Shown one piece after another: positions 1-5,281 of a stretch of 5,421 nt of DNA (positions within the stretch are counted from its first letter, which is position 1; each line of letters starts with the position of its first letter). The DNA is taken from contig JBDSEG010000122.1 of assembly GCA_039920165.1 (NCBI GenBank), forward strand, positions 1 to 5,421, given 5' to 3'. The translations under genes were made by a program, and so were the position numbers. The notes beneath the pieces were generated by a model. The model did no database searches, was not told where the DNA came from, and saw nothing but the letters and a program-made list of their open reading frames with translations. This DNA comes from JBDSEG01 sp039920165. GTDB lineage: Bacteria; Pseudomonadota; Gammaproteobacteria; Burkholderiales; Burkholderiaceae_C.

Positions 1-637
1 CGATGCGCAGCGCGAGCTGCATCGTCGCGGCTTCCAGTTCGTCCGCGGGCACGGCCAGGTTCGCGAGGCCCCAGTCGGCGGCCTGCCGGCCGTCGAGCAG
101 ATCGCCGGTGAACATCAACTGCTTGGCACGTGCGGCCCCTAGCCGGTAGGTCCACATCGCAGTGGTCGGACAGCCCCAGACCCGGGTGGGCATATAGCCG
201 ATGCGCGCATCGTCGGCCATCACGAGCAGGTCGCAGCACAGGGCGATGTCGCTGCCTCCCGCCACCGCGTGCCCGTGCACCATCGCGATGGTCGGCTTGC
301 GGCAGCGCCACAGGCTCATGAAGTCTTCGGTATAGCCCTTCATCGCCGCGTAATCGGTCATCGCGTCGTAGGGGTGGGCCTCCTGCTGGCAGGGGTGCGG
401 CTCGCGCCCGGAACCGAATTCGACCAGGTCGTAGCCGGCACAGAACGACCGGCCGGTGCCGCCGAGAACGACGACGTGCACCTCGTCGTCGTCCTCGGCC
501 CATCGCACGGCTGCGCGAATCTCGCCGGGCATGTCGGGCCCGATCGCATTCAGCCGGTCGGGCCGGTTCAGCGTGATGCGGGCGATGCGCGGATGCGCGG
601 GGTCCTTGCGAACCAGCAGGGTGTTGAAATCAGGCAT
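1..637 (-). CDS. Enoyl-CoA hydratase/isomerase (crotonase) family protein, 3' end outside window
   Basis: The reading frame opens at an ATG (637) and stays open for 212 codons to the window edge, so the C-terminus is missing (family proteins are usually about 260 residues or more). The crotonase fold is clear: the N-terminal strand and NRPDRLNAI (24-32), the first oxyanion-hole motif RSFCAGYDL (63-71), the second around HGHAVAGGSDIALCCDL (121-137), then the C-terminal part with RLGAARAKQLMFTGDLLDG (165-183). Such enzymes bind acyl-CoA thioesters and stabilise an enolate; the substrate cannot be inferred. The two catalytic glutamates of classical enoyl-CoA hydratase align with Asp130 and about Thr151, so hydratase activity is uncertain. 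An in-frame ATG at 679 would add 14 residues, but the family N-terminus fits 637. Neither start has a good Shine-Dalgarno. It lies 100 bp downstream of fliR on the same strand with no obvious link to motility. Confidence 0.9.
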   Translation of the reverse strand, partial: MPDFNTLLVRKDPAHPRIARITLNRPDRLNAIGPDMPGEIRAAVRWAEDDDEVHVVVLGGTGRSFCAGYDLVEFGSGREPHPCQQEAHPYDAMTDYAAMKGYTEDFMSLWRCRKPTIAMVHGHAVAGGSDIALCCDLLVMADDARIGYMPTRVWGCPTTAMWTYRLGAARAKQLMFTGDLLDGRQAADWGLANLAVPADELEAATMQLALRI

Positions 638-662
638 GGAGTCGATCCGCGGCGCGCCGCCA

Positions 663-692
663 GCCGGCGCGCAGACCATGCTGCGCGGCGGC
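663..692 (-). other. GC-rich stem-loop upstream of the crotonase-family gene
   Basis: An inverted repeat with arms 663-674 and 681-692 pairs over 7 bp, one G-G mismatch, then 4 more bp, around the 6-nt loop at 675-680. It lies in the fliR to crotonase-family spacer, 26 bp upstream of the chosen ATG at 637, and the loop contains the alternative upstream ATG (679). It could weaken read-through or hide that alternative start. No T-run follows it, and chance folding in GC-rich DNA remains possible. Confidence 0.3.
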
Positions 693-706
693 GCCGTACC
701 GGTCAA

Positions 707-722
707 TGCGGGCTCGCCCGCA
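707..722 (-). terminator. Possible weak hairpin terminator after fliR
   Basis: A perfect inverted repeat, TGCGGG (707-712) and CCCGCA (717-722), surrounds a CTCG (CGAG on the transcribed strand) tetraloop, and begins 15 bp after the fliR stop codon. Position and stem fit the end of the fli transcript. However, the sequence after the hairpin on the minus strand is TTGACCGG rather than a T-run, so it is not a canonical intrinsic terminator. With the second stem-loop at 663-692 it could slow or partly stop transcription into the acyl-CoA gene. Confidence 0.3.
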
Positions 723-737
723 GCGCCGCCGCCCTTG

Positions 738-1499
738 CTACTGGAACTGCGCGAGCATGCGTTCCAGCGCCATCGTGAAAGGCGTCTGCAGCAGCGGCAG
801 CGTGAGCAGCACGCCGAGCATGCCCACGCCGAGCGTGATGGGGAAGCCGATCGCGAAGATATTCATCTGCTGCGCCACGCGCGAGACGATGCCGAGCACG
901 AGGTTGGTAAACAGCAGCATGGCCACCAGCGGCAGCGCGATCCACAGGCCGAGCTGGAAGATCTCCGCGCCCCAGCGCTGTGGCTGCACGGTGCGCAGAA
1001 AGGCGAACGGCTCGGCGCTGACCGGAAAGGCGTGAAAGCTCTGGACCACCGCGGCGATCAGCATCAGGTGGCCGCCCATCACGATGAACAGCCAGCTCAC
1101 CGAGACGCCGAAGAAGCGGCTCATCGCAGTCGCCTCGCCGCCGGTGCCGGGGTCGAAGAAGCCGGCGAAATTCAGGCCCATCTGCAGCCCGACGATCTCT
1201 CCCGCGAGTTCGACCGCGGCAAAGACGATGCGCACCGAGAAGCCGAGCGCGATGCCGATCAGCAACTGCTGCGCGATCGTCGCGAATCCGGCCGCCGAAT
1301 CGAGCGCGACGACCGGCATCAAAGGCAGGCTCGCCTGCGCACAAAAGGCGATCAGAAACGCCAGCGCCACCCGCAGGCGCACCGGCACGCTGCGCTGCGC
1401 GAACACCGGCATCGCCCCGAATAGCGCCAGCACCCGAATGAACGGCCACAAGAGCGGCGTGATCCATTCGAGCACCTGCGTATCGGTGAAGGTCAGCAT
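738..1499 (-). CDS. fliR: Flagellar type III export gate protein FliR
   Basis: This inner-membrane component of the flagellar export gate assembles with FliP and FliQ into the helical pore through which rod, hook and filament subunits pass. The 253-residue product matches the family length (about 260) and is hydrophobic throughout, with several membrane segments (about 12-30, 43-60, 72-96, 131-155, 178-205 and 217-238). The family-typical core EIVGLQMGLNFAGFFDPGTG (101-120) is intact. The frame is open 42 codons further upstream to an ATG at 1625, overlapping fliQ, but that extension is polar and Arg-rich. MLTFTDTQVLEWITPLLWPF from 1499 is the expected FliR N-terminus, so 1499 was chosen. No clear Shine-Dalgarno precedes it. 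The gene follows fliQ after 82 bp and ends the recognisable flagellar run; no flhB follows within the window. The stop is TAG. Confidence 0.96.
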   Translation of the reverse strand: MLTFTDTQVLEWITPLLWPFIRVLALFGAMPVFAQRSVPVRLRVALAFLIAFCAQASLPLMPVVALDSAAGFATIAQQLLIGIALGFSVRIVFAAVELAGEIVGLQMGLNFAGFFDPGTGGEATAMSRFFGVSVSWLFIVMGGHLMLIAAVVQSFHAFPVSAEPFAFLRTVQPQRWGAEIFQLGLWIALPLVAMLLFTNLVLGIVSRVAQQMNIFAIGFPITLGVGMLGVLLTLPLLQTPFTMALERMLAQFQ

Positions 1500-1581
1500 G
1501 CGATGGTGTGATGCTTCGACGGCTCGGGGCGGGCGCGCGAGACTGGTCCGGAAACTTTGTGGCGTCCTCAGGTCGATGCGA
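1500..1581 (-). other. fliQ-fliR spacer
   Basis: This 82-bp gap is longer than most junctions in the operon. I see no terminator, no strong Shine-Dalgarno and no convincing promoter. A sigma-28-like CAAAGTTT lies on the minus strand, but it has no matching GCCGATAA-like element at the right spacing. The fliR frame is open through the gap, so a longer FliR cannot be formally excluded, although its sequence argues against it. Confidence 0.5.
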
Positions 1582-1851
1582 TCACCCCACCGCGGAAGGA
1601 ATCGATTGCAGCGTGCGCTGCACATACTCGACCAGCGTCGTCAGCATCCACGGGCCGGCGATGGCAAGCACGGCGACGGCGGCGATCAGCTTCGGAACGA
1701 ACGACAGCGTGGCTTCGTGGATCTGCGTCGCCGCCTGGAAGATGCTGACGAGCAGGCCGACCGCGAGCACGGTCAGCAGCACCGGGGCGGCGATCGTGAG
1801 CAGCATGTACAGGCCGCTCTGGCCGACCGTGAAGACATATTGCGGGTCCAT
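1582..1851 (-). CDS. fliQ: Flagellar type III export gate protein FliQ
   Basis: FliQ is a small inner-membrane protein of the flagellar export gate that packs around the FliP/FliR pore. The product is 89 residues, exactly the usual size, with two hydrophobic hairpin helices (about 15-38 and 52-72). Between them is the conserved turn VSIFQAATQIHEATLSFVPK (35-54). The ATG at 1851 is preceded by a good Shine-Dalgarno (AAGGA at 1856-1860, 4 nt from the start), one of the clearest in the operon. It lies 16 bp after the fliP stop, consistent with one transcript. The stop is TGA. FliQ is highly conserved, and family assignment and start are both secure. Confidence 0.97.
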   Translation of the reverse strand: MDPQYVFTVGQSGLYMLLTIAAPVLLTVLAVGLLVSIFQAATQIHEATLSFVPKLIAAVAVLAIAGPWMLTTLVEYVQRTLQSIPSAVG

Positions 1852-1867
1852 GATTTCCTTGGGCGGT

Positions 1868-2650
1868 CTAGGTCGAGAAGCTCGCCGCGAGCGAACCCAG
1901 CAGCAGGTTCCAGCCGTCGGCCAGCACGAACAGCATCAGCTTGAACGGCAGCGCGACGAGCACCGGCGACAGCATCATCATGCCGAGCGACATCAGCACG
2001 CTCGCGACGATCATGTCGATGATGAGAAAGGGGATGAAGATCAGAAAGCCGATCTGGAAGGCGCTCTTCAGCTCGCTCGTCACGAAGGCCGGCACCAGCA
2101 CCTTGAACGGGACGTCGGCGCTCTTCACGGCTGGGTCGATCTTGGCGAGCTTGGCGAACAGCATCACGTCGGCCTGGCGCGTCTGCTTGAGCATGAACTC
2201 GCGCATCGGGGCCTCGCCGCGCTTGAGCGCCTCGTCGAAGGCGATCCGGTTCTCGCTGTACGGCTGGTAGGCCTCGGCATACACCTTGTCGAGCGTCGGC
2301 CCCATCACGAAGAAGGTGAGAAACAGCGACAACCCGACCACCACCTGGTTCGGCGGCGCCGCCTGGGTGCCGATGGCCTGGCGCAGCAGGCTCAGCACGA
2401 TCACGATCCGCGTGAAGCCGGTCATCAGCAGGAGCACCGCGGGCAGAAAACTGAGCGCGGTGAAGAACAGCAGGGTCTGGATCGGCACCGAATAGCTGGT
2501 GCCGCCTGCCCCCTGGCCGAGCAGCAGCGGCAGCGTGGCGGTGCCGGTCGCCGCCTGCCCGAAGGCAGCCTGCGGCAACGCTGCGACGATGAGGAGGGTC
2601 GCGAGCGCGGCCAGCGCGCGCCGCGCTGCGCCCGCGCGACGATCAGCCAC
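1868..2650 (-). CDS. fliP: Flagellar type III export gate protein FliP
   Basis: FliP forms the main part of the flagellar secretion pore in the inner membrane. The 260-residue product starts with a basic, Ala/Leu-rich segment (residues 4-31) that reads as a cleavable signal peptide, with cleavage plausible after AFG (31); FliP is known to be processed this way in enterobacteria. The conserved blocks are SFLPAVLLLMTGFTRIVIVL (67-86), NQVVVGLSLFLTFFVMGPT (101-119) and PFKVLVPAFVTSELKSAF (181-198), followed by two membrane helices to about 245. The start is GTG at 2650: an in-frame TGA lies two codons upstream and the next ATG lies inside the mature protein. GTG overlaps the end of fliO by 8 bp with little Shine-Dalgarno, suggesting translational coupling to fliO. 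The stop is TAG. Confidence 0.96.
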   Translation of the reverse strand: MADRRAGAARRALAALATLLIVAALPQAAFGQAATGTATLPLLLGQGAGGTSYSVPIQTLLFFTALSFLPAVLLLMTGFTRIVIVLSLLRQAIGTQAAPPNQVVVGLSLFLTFFVMGPTLDKVYAEAYQPYSENRIAFDEALKRGEAPMREFMLKQTRQADVMLFAKLAKIDPAVKSADVPFKVLVPAFVTSELKSAFQIGFLIFIPFLIIDMIVASVLMSLGMMMLSPVLVALPFKLMLFVLADGWNLLLGSLAASFST

Positions 2651-3047
2651 CGTTCAGTCCGCTGCCGTTGGTGGGTCCGTGGGTGGCACCGTTCGACGGA
2701 CCGCTGGCGGTTGCGGGGCCGTTGCGCAGGCGGTTCAGCATCAGCGCGAAGCCGGCCGGCTCACTGGTATCGGAGGGCAGAGGTTCGAACGGTGCGACGC
2801 TGTACAGCGTGCTGATATTGGATGGCGTCACGCCCAGCACGAGCCAGCGCCGGTCGTCGCCGTGGCCGACCTCGAGCGTCACGATGCGCTGGCTCGGCGA
2901 AAGCGCGAGCGAGGCGACATTGCGCAGCCCGGCGCCGTGGCTCGCGCCGGCGCCGACCGGGCTGCGCTTGAGCAGCCACAAAGAGATCGGGATCAGCGCG
3001 AGGATGGCGATGAACCACAGCGCCGAGGTCCAGGTGGAAGCGTTCAT
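2643..3047 (-). CDS. fliO: Flagellar biosynthesis protein FliO
   Basis: FliO is a bitopic membrane protein that helps assemble or stabilise the FliP ring during export-gate formation. The sequence family is weakly conserved; the call rests on size (134 residues), position between fliN and fliP, and architecture. That architecture is one N-terminal membrane segment (about 7-26) followed by a basic LLKR, then a cytoplasmic beta-rich domain containing SLALSPSQRIVTLEVG (46-61), WLVLGVTPSNISTLYSV (68-84) and FALMLNRLRNG (100-110). The last 25 residues are a low-complexity Gly/Asn/Ser/Thr/Pro tail with GPSNG and GPTNG repeated. The ATG at 3047 is the only start after an in-frame stop (the fliN stop, same frame, 39-bp gap), although no clear Shine-Dalgarno precedes it. 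The 3' end overlaps fliP by 8 bp. Confidence 0.9.
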   Translation of the reverse strand: MNASTWTSALWFIAILALIPISLWLLKRSPVGAGASHGAGLRNVASLALSPSQRIVTLEVGHGDDRRWLVLGVTPSNISTLYSVAPFEPLPSDTSEPAGFALMLNRLRNGPATASGPSNGATHGPTNGSGLNGG

Positions 3048-3086
3048 GGGCGGTCGTATTTCGTACTTCGGATAGAGCGAGGCCGA

Positions 3087-3524
3087 TCAGGCGCGGCTCA
3101 GGCGGCGCATGCGCTCGCTCGGCGTGACGATGTCGGTGAGGCGGATGCCGAATTTCTCGTTCACCACCACCACTTCGCCCTGCGCGATCAGGTAGCCGTT
3201 CACGAGCACGTCCATCGGTTCGCCGGCCAGCGCCTCGAGCTCGACGACCGAGCCCTGCGCGAGCTGCAGGATGTTCTTGATCGGAATGCGGGTGCGGCCG
3301 AGTTCTACCGTGAGCTGGACAGGGATGTCCAGGATCATGCTGATGTCGTTGGTCGCACCCGCTTCGCGCTGCGCCCCGGCCGGCGTGCCGGCGAAGTTCG
3401 CGAACTGGGCCGGTGCGACCTGTTCGATGTCGGTGCCGGGCCCGGCGCGGGTCGGCTTGGTCTCGGCGAGTGCGGCGGCCCAGTCGGCGGCCACGACGTC
3501 TTCGGCGGTATTTTCAGCGGACAT
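3087..3524 (-). CDS. fliN: Flagellar motor switch protein FliN
   Basis: FliN forms the lower part of the cytoplasmic C-ring with FliM, sets rotation direction and docks the FliH-FliI export ATPase complex. The 145-residue product has a variable, Ala-rich N-terminus (1-58) and a C-terminal SpoA domain (about 60-136). Family-typical stretches are LDIPVQLTVELGRTRI (65-80), GSVVELEALAGEPMDVLVNG (91-110), LIAQGEVVVVNEKFGIRLTD (112-131) and the terminal PSERMRRL. The ATG at 3524 overlaps the end of fliM by 11 bp and has a clear Shine-Dalgarno (GGGAG at 3531-3535, 6 nt away) inside fliM, so the two ring partners are probably translationally coupled. Length is close to the 137 residues of E. coli FliN. 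The stop is TGA. Confidence 0.97.
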   Translation of the reverse strand: MSAENTAEDVVAADWAAALAETKPTRAGPGTDIEQVAPAQFANFAGTPAGAQREAGATNDISMILDIPVQLTVELGRTRIPIKNILQLAQGSVVELEALAGEPMDVLVNGYLIAQGEVVVVNEKFGIRLTDIVTPSERMRRLSRA

Positions 3525-4521
3525 GTTGTTCTCCCAACCAGCCCTGGGCAGAGGAGCTGGAAATCAGTCGATCGATCTTGATGGCGTAGCGGTTGTTGGC
3601 GGTGCCGTAGTGGCAGTCGAGGACGGGAACGCCGTCGACCTTGGCCTGGATCTGGGTCGCCAGGTCGAGCTCGATGAAATCGCCCGGCTTGAACGACAGC
3701 AGCTGCTCGACGGTCGCGGTCGTGGTGGCCAGCTCGGCCACCAGGTCGACCTCGGCCGCCTGGATCTGCGCCTTGAGCAGGTTGACCCAGCGCTTGTCGG
3801 GCTCGTTCGATTCGCCCTGGATCGTGCTGTACAGCGCGTCGCGGATCGGCTCGAGCGTCGAGTACGGGATGCACAGGTGAATCGCGCCCGAGGCCTCGGC
3901 GATCTCGATCGTGAAGCTGGTCGCCACCACGATCTCGCTGGGCGACGCGATATTGACGAACTGCGGCTGCATCTCCGAGCGCTGGTAGTCGAGTTGCAGT
4001 GGGTAGACGCCTTGCCATGCCTTGGCGTACTCGTCGCAGATCGTCTCGACCAGGCGCAGGATCACGCGCTGCTCGGTCGGGCTGAACTCGCGGCCCTCGA
4101 TGCGTGTGGGGTATTTGCCGCTGCCGCCGAACAGGGCATCGATGACCGCGAACACCAGCGTGGGGTCGCAGACGATCAGGCCCGAACCGTGCAGCGGCTT
4201 GACGCCGACGACGTTGAAGTTGGTCGGCACGACGAGCTCGCGCAGGAAGGCGCTGTACTTCATGACCTTGACGCCGCCGACCGACACCTCGGGACTCTTG
4301 CGGATCAGGCTGAACAGCGCGGTGCGGATATTGCGCGCGAAGCGTTCGTTGATGATCTCCATCGTGGGCATGCGCCCGCGAACGATGCGTTCCTGGCTCG
4401 CGAGGTCGTAGTTGCGCACCCCGCCCGGCTCGACCGCCGCGCGCTCGATGGGCAGGTCGTCGCCGGTGATGCCCTGGAGAAGCGCATCGACCTCGTCCTG
4501 CGAAAGGATCTGCTGGGTCAT
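3514..4521 (-). CDS. fliM: Flagellar motor switch protein FliM
   Basis: FliM is the C-ring component that receives the chemotaxis signal: phospho-CheY binds its N-terminus, and its middle domain contacts FliG. The 335-residue product matches the usual length (334 in E. coli). Residues 5-17 (ILSQDEVDALLQG) are the CheY-P docking peptide. The CheC-like middle domain (about 40-230) includes the FliG-contact loop FGGSGKYPTRIEGREFSPTE (131-150). The C-terminal SpoA domain (about 250-320), with LLSFKPGDFIELDL and RYAIKIDRLI, pairs with FliN. The frame is open 83 codons upstream, but that extension runs through the spacer into fliL and is Arg/Pro-rich; the ATG at 4521 begins exactly at the conserved N-terminus. 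A short G-run at 4527-4531, 5 nt from ATG, is the only Shine-Dalgarno candidate. The gene ends in TGA and overlaps fliN by 11 bp. Confidence 0.97.
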   Translation of the reverse strand: MTQQILSQDEVDALLQGITGDDLPIERAAVEPGGVRNYDLASQERIVRGRMPTMEIINERFARNIRTALFSLIRKSPEVSVGGVKVMKYSAFLRELVVPTNFNVVGVKPLHGSGLIVCDPTLVFAVIDALFGGSGKYPTRIEGREFSPTEQRVILRLVETICDEYAKAWQGVYPLQLDYQRSEMQPQFVNIASPSEIVVATSFTIEIAEASGAIHLCIPYSTLEPIRDALYSTIQGESNEPDKRWVNLLKAQIQAAEVDLVAELATTTATVEQLLSFKPGDFIELDLATQIQAKVDGVPVLDCHYGTANNRYAIKIDRLISSSSAQGWLGEQHVR

Positions 4522-4651
4522 GTGAGCCCCCGGCGCGACGGGTACGTCGCGCCACCCCCCGAGGGGATGCGGGCCGGCTTGGGAGCGGCCCGGCGCTCGG
4601 CCCGCTGGCCGAACTTCGCGACGCTGTTGAAACAAGCTTTCACGGCGGCCT
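4522..4651 (-). repeat. Structured GC-rich fliL-fliM spacer, candidate dispersed intergenic repeat
   Basis: This 130-bp non-coding gap interrupts an otherwise compact operon. From the fliM side it holds a G-run on the minus strand (4527-4531), a perfect 9-bp hairpin (4532-4553), a second G-run next to a short CCCC/GGGG inverted pair (4555-4566), a 7-bp stem CGGGCCG/CGGCCCG (4570-4576 and 4586-4592) and a direct repeat of CGGCCCG (4598-4604). Short palindromes set between C/G-runs resemble the mosaic GC-rich elements I recall scattered between genes in Burkholderiales genomes. That comparison is from memory, and no second copy occurs in this window. The part nearest fliL (about 4605-4651) shows no special structure. 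Confidence 0.5.
4532..4553 (-). promoter_or_regulatory. Perfect 9-bp hairpin just upstream of the fliM start
   Basis: The arms GGCGCGACG (4532-4540) and CGTCGCGCC (4545-4553) are exact reverse complements around a 4-nt loop (GGTA on +, TACC in the transcript). In the mRNA the stem ends 10 nt before the fliM ATG and directly abuts the G-run serving as the only Shine-Dalgarno candidate. No T-run follows and fliM lies downstream, so it is not a usual terminator. It may modulate fliM translation, stabilise a processed 3' end, or simply belong to an intergenic repeat. The structure is seen directly; any function is inferred. Confidence 0.5.
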
Positions 4652-5281
4652 TCACTGGATGATGAAGTTGGAGAAGTGCACGGCGCGGATCGGCGGCGCA
4701 TCTTCTTCGTCGCTCGGATGTGCCTTGGCGGCGGCATCCGTCGTGGCAGCCGGGCCTGGTTCTGCCGCATAACCCAGCGGCTTCAGCGCCGCGGCGCGCA
4801 CCTCGGCGGCCAGTTGCACCTTGCCGCTGTGTTCGATCAGCTGCGCGGCGGTCTTGCTGGCCAGCACGAGCAGCACGTTGTTGCGGATCGCCGGCATGTA
4901 GGCCTTGAGCAGATCGCCCGCCTTGGGATCGGTCAGTTCGAGCGTCATGCCGACCTGCGCGAAGCGCTCGACCTCGCGGTCCGCGAGGTTCACCGTAAAG
5001 GGCTCGAGCGGCACGAAGGTGGGGGCGTTCTTGAGGCTGGCCTTGGCGAGCTTCGGCTGGGCACCGGCTTCCGATTCGGCGCCGCCTTCGCCCGCCGCCT
5101 CGGCCGCCTGCTCGGCCGCGGCGTGCTTCTTCTTCAGGTAGACGGCCGCGCCGCCACCGCCGACGGCGAGCACGATCGCCAAGACAACCGCGATGATGAC
5201 GAGCTTCTTCTTTCCCGACTTGGGGGCAACCGGCTCGACCGGCTCGACGAGCTTGGCTGCGGGGGCCGTGGTGGCGGACAT
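4652..5281 (-). CDS. fliL: Flagellar basal body-associated protein FliL
   Basis: FliL is a single-pass inner-membrane protein with a periplasmic domain that surrounds or supports the stator units, affecting torque and swarming. The 209-residue product has a short cytoplasmic N-terminus ending in KSGKKK (21-26), a membrane helix (about 27-48), an Ala/Glu-rich linker (52-84), then the FliL domain. That domain opens with PTFVPLEPFTVNLAD (87-101), continues through FAQVGMTLEL (107-116) and ends in VHFSNFIIQ (201-209), the expected terminus. It is longer than E. coli FliL (154) because of the linker and an Ala/Pro/Asp-rich insert (about 171-198) just before the last strand. The ATG at 5281 has an AAGGA-type Shine-Dalgarno at 5294-5298, about 12 nt away, slightly distant. 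As first gene of the run it is probably near the operon promoter. The stop is TGA. Confidence 0.95.
   Translation of the reverse strand: MSATTAPAAKLVEPVEPVAPKSGKKKLVIIAVVLAIVLAVGGGGAAVYLKKKHAAAEQAAEAAGEGGAESEAGAQPKLAKASLKNAPTFVPLEPFTVNLADREVERFAQVGMTLELTDPKAGDLLKAYMPAIRNNVLLVLASKTAAQLIEHSGKVQLAAEVRAAALKPLGYAAEPGPAATTDAAAKAHPSDEEDAPPIRAVHFSNFIIQ

Noticed and set aside
1540..1562. Sigma-28-like -35 element (CAAAGTTT on the minus strand) upstream of fliR
   Set aside because: At the expected 11-bp spacing the sequence is TCGCGCGC, a poor match to GCCGATAA, so there is no credible promoter.
1500..1625. N-terminal extension of FliR to an ATG at 1625
   Set aside because: The added residues are polar and basic, overlap fliQ and do not resemble FliR. 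The canonical N-terminus begins at 1499.
3271..4662. Long plus-strand open frame (463 codons) antisense to fliN and fliM, with others at 456-1424, 1508-2815 and 2499-3581
   Set aside because: They are antisense to well-conserved fli genes, have skewed composition rich in Arg, Gln, His and Ala, and show no recognisable domain. Long antisense frames are expected in GC-rich coding DNA.
4522..4770. N-terminal extension of FliM by 83 residues to an ATG at 4770
   Set aside because: The extension reads through the structured spacer and the end of fliL out of frame and is Arg/Pro-rich. The conserved CheY-binding N-terminus begins at 4521.
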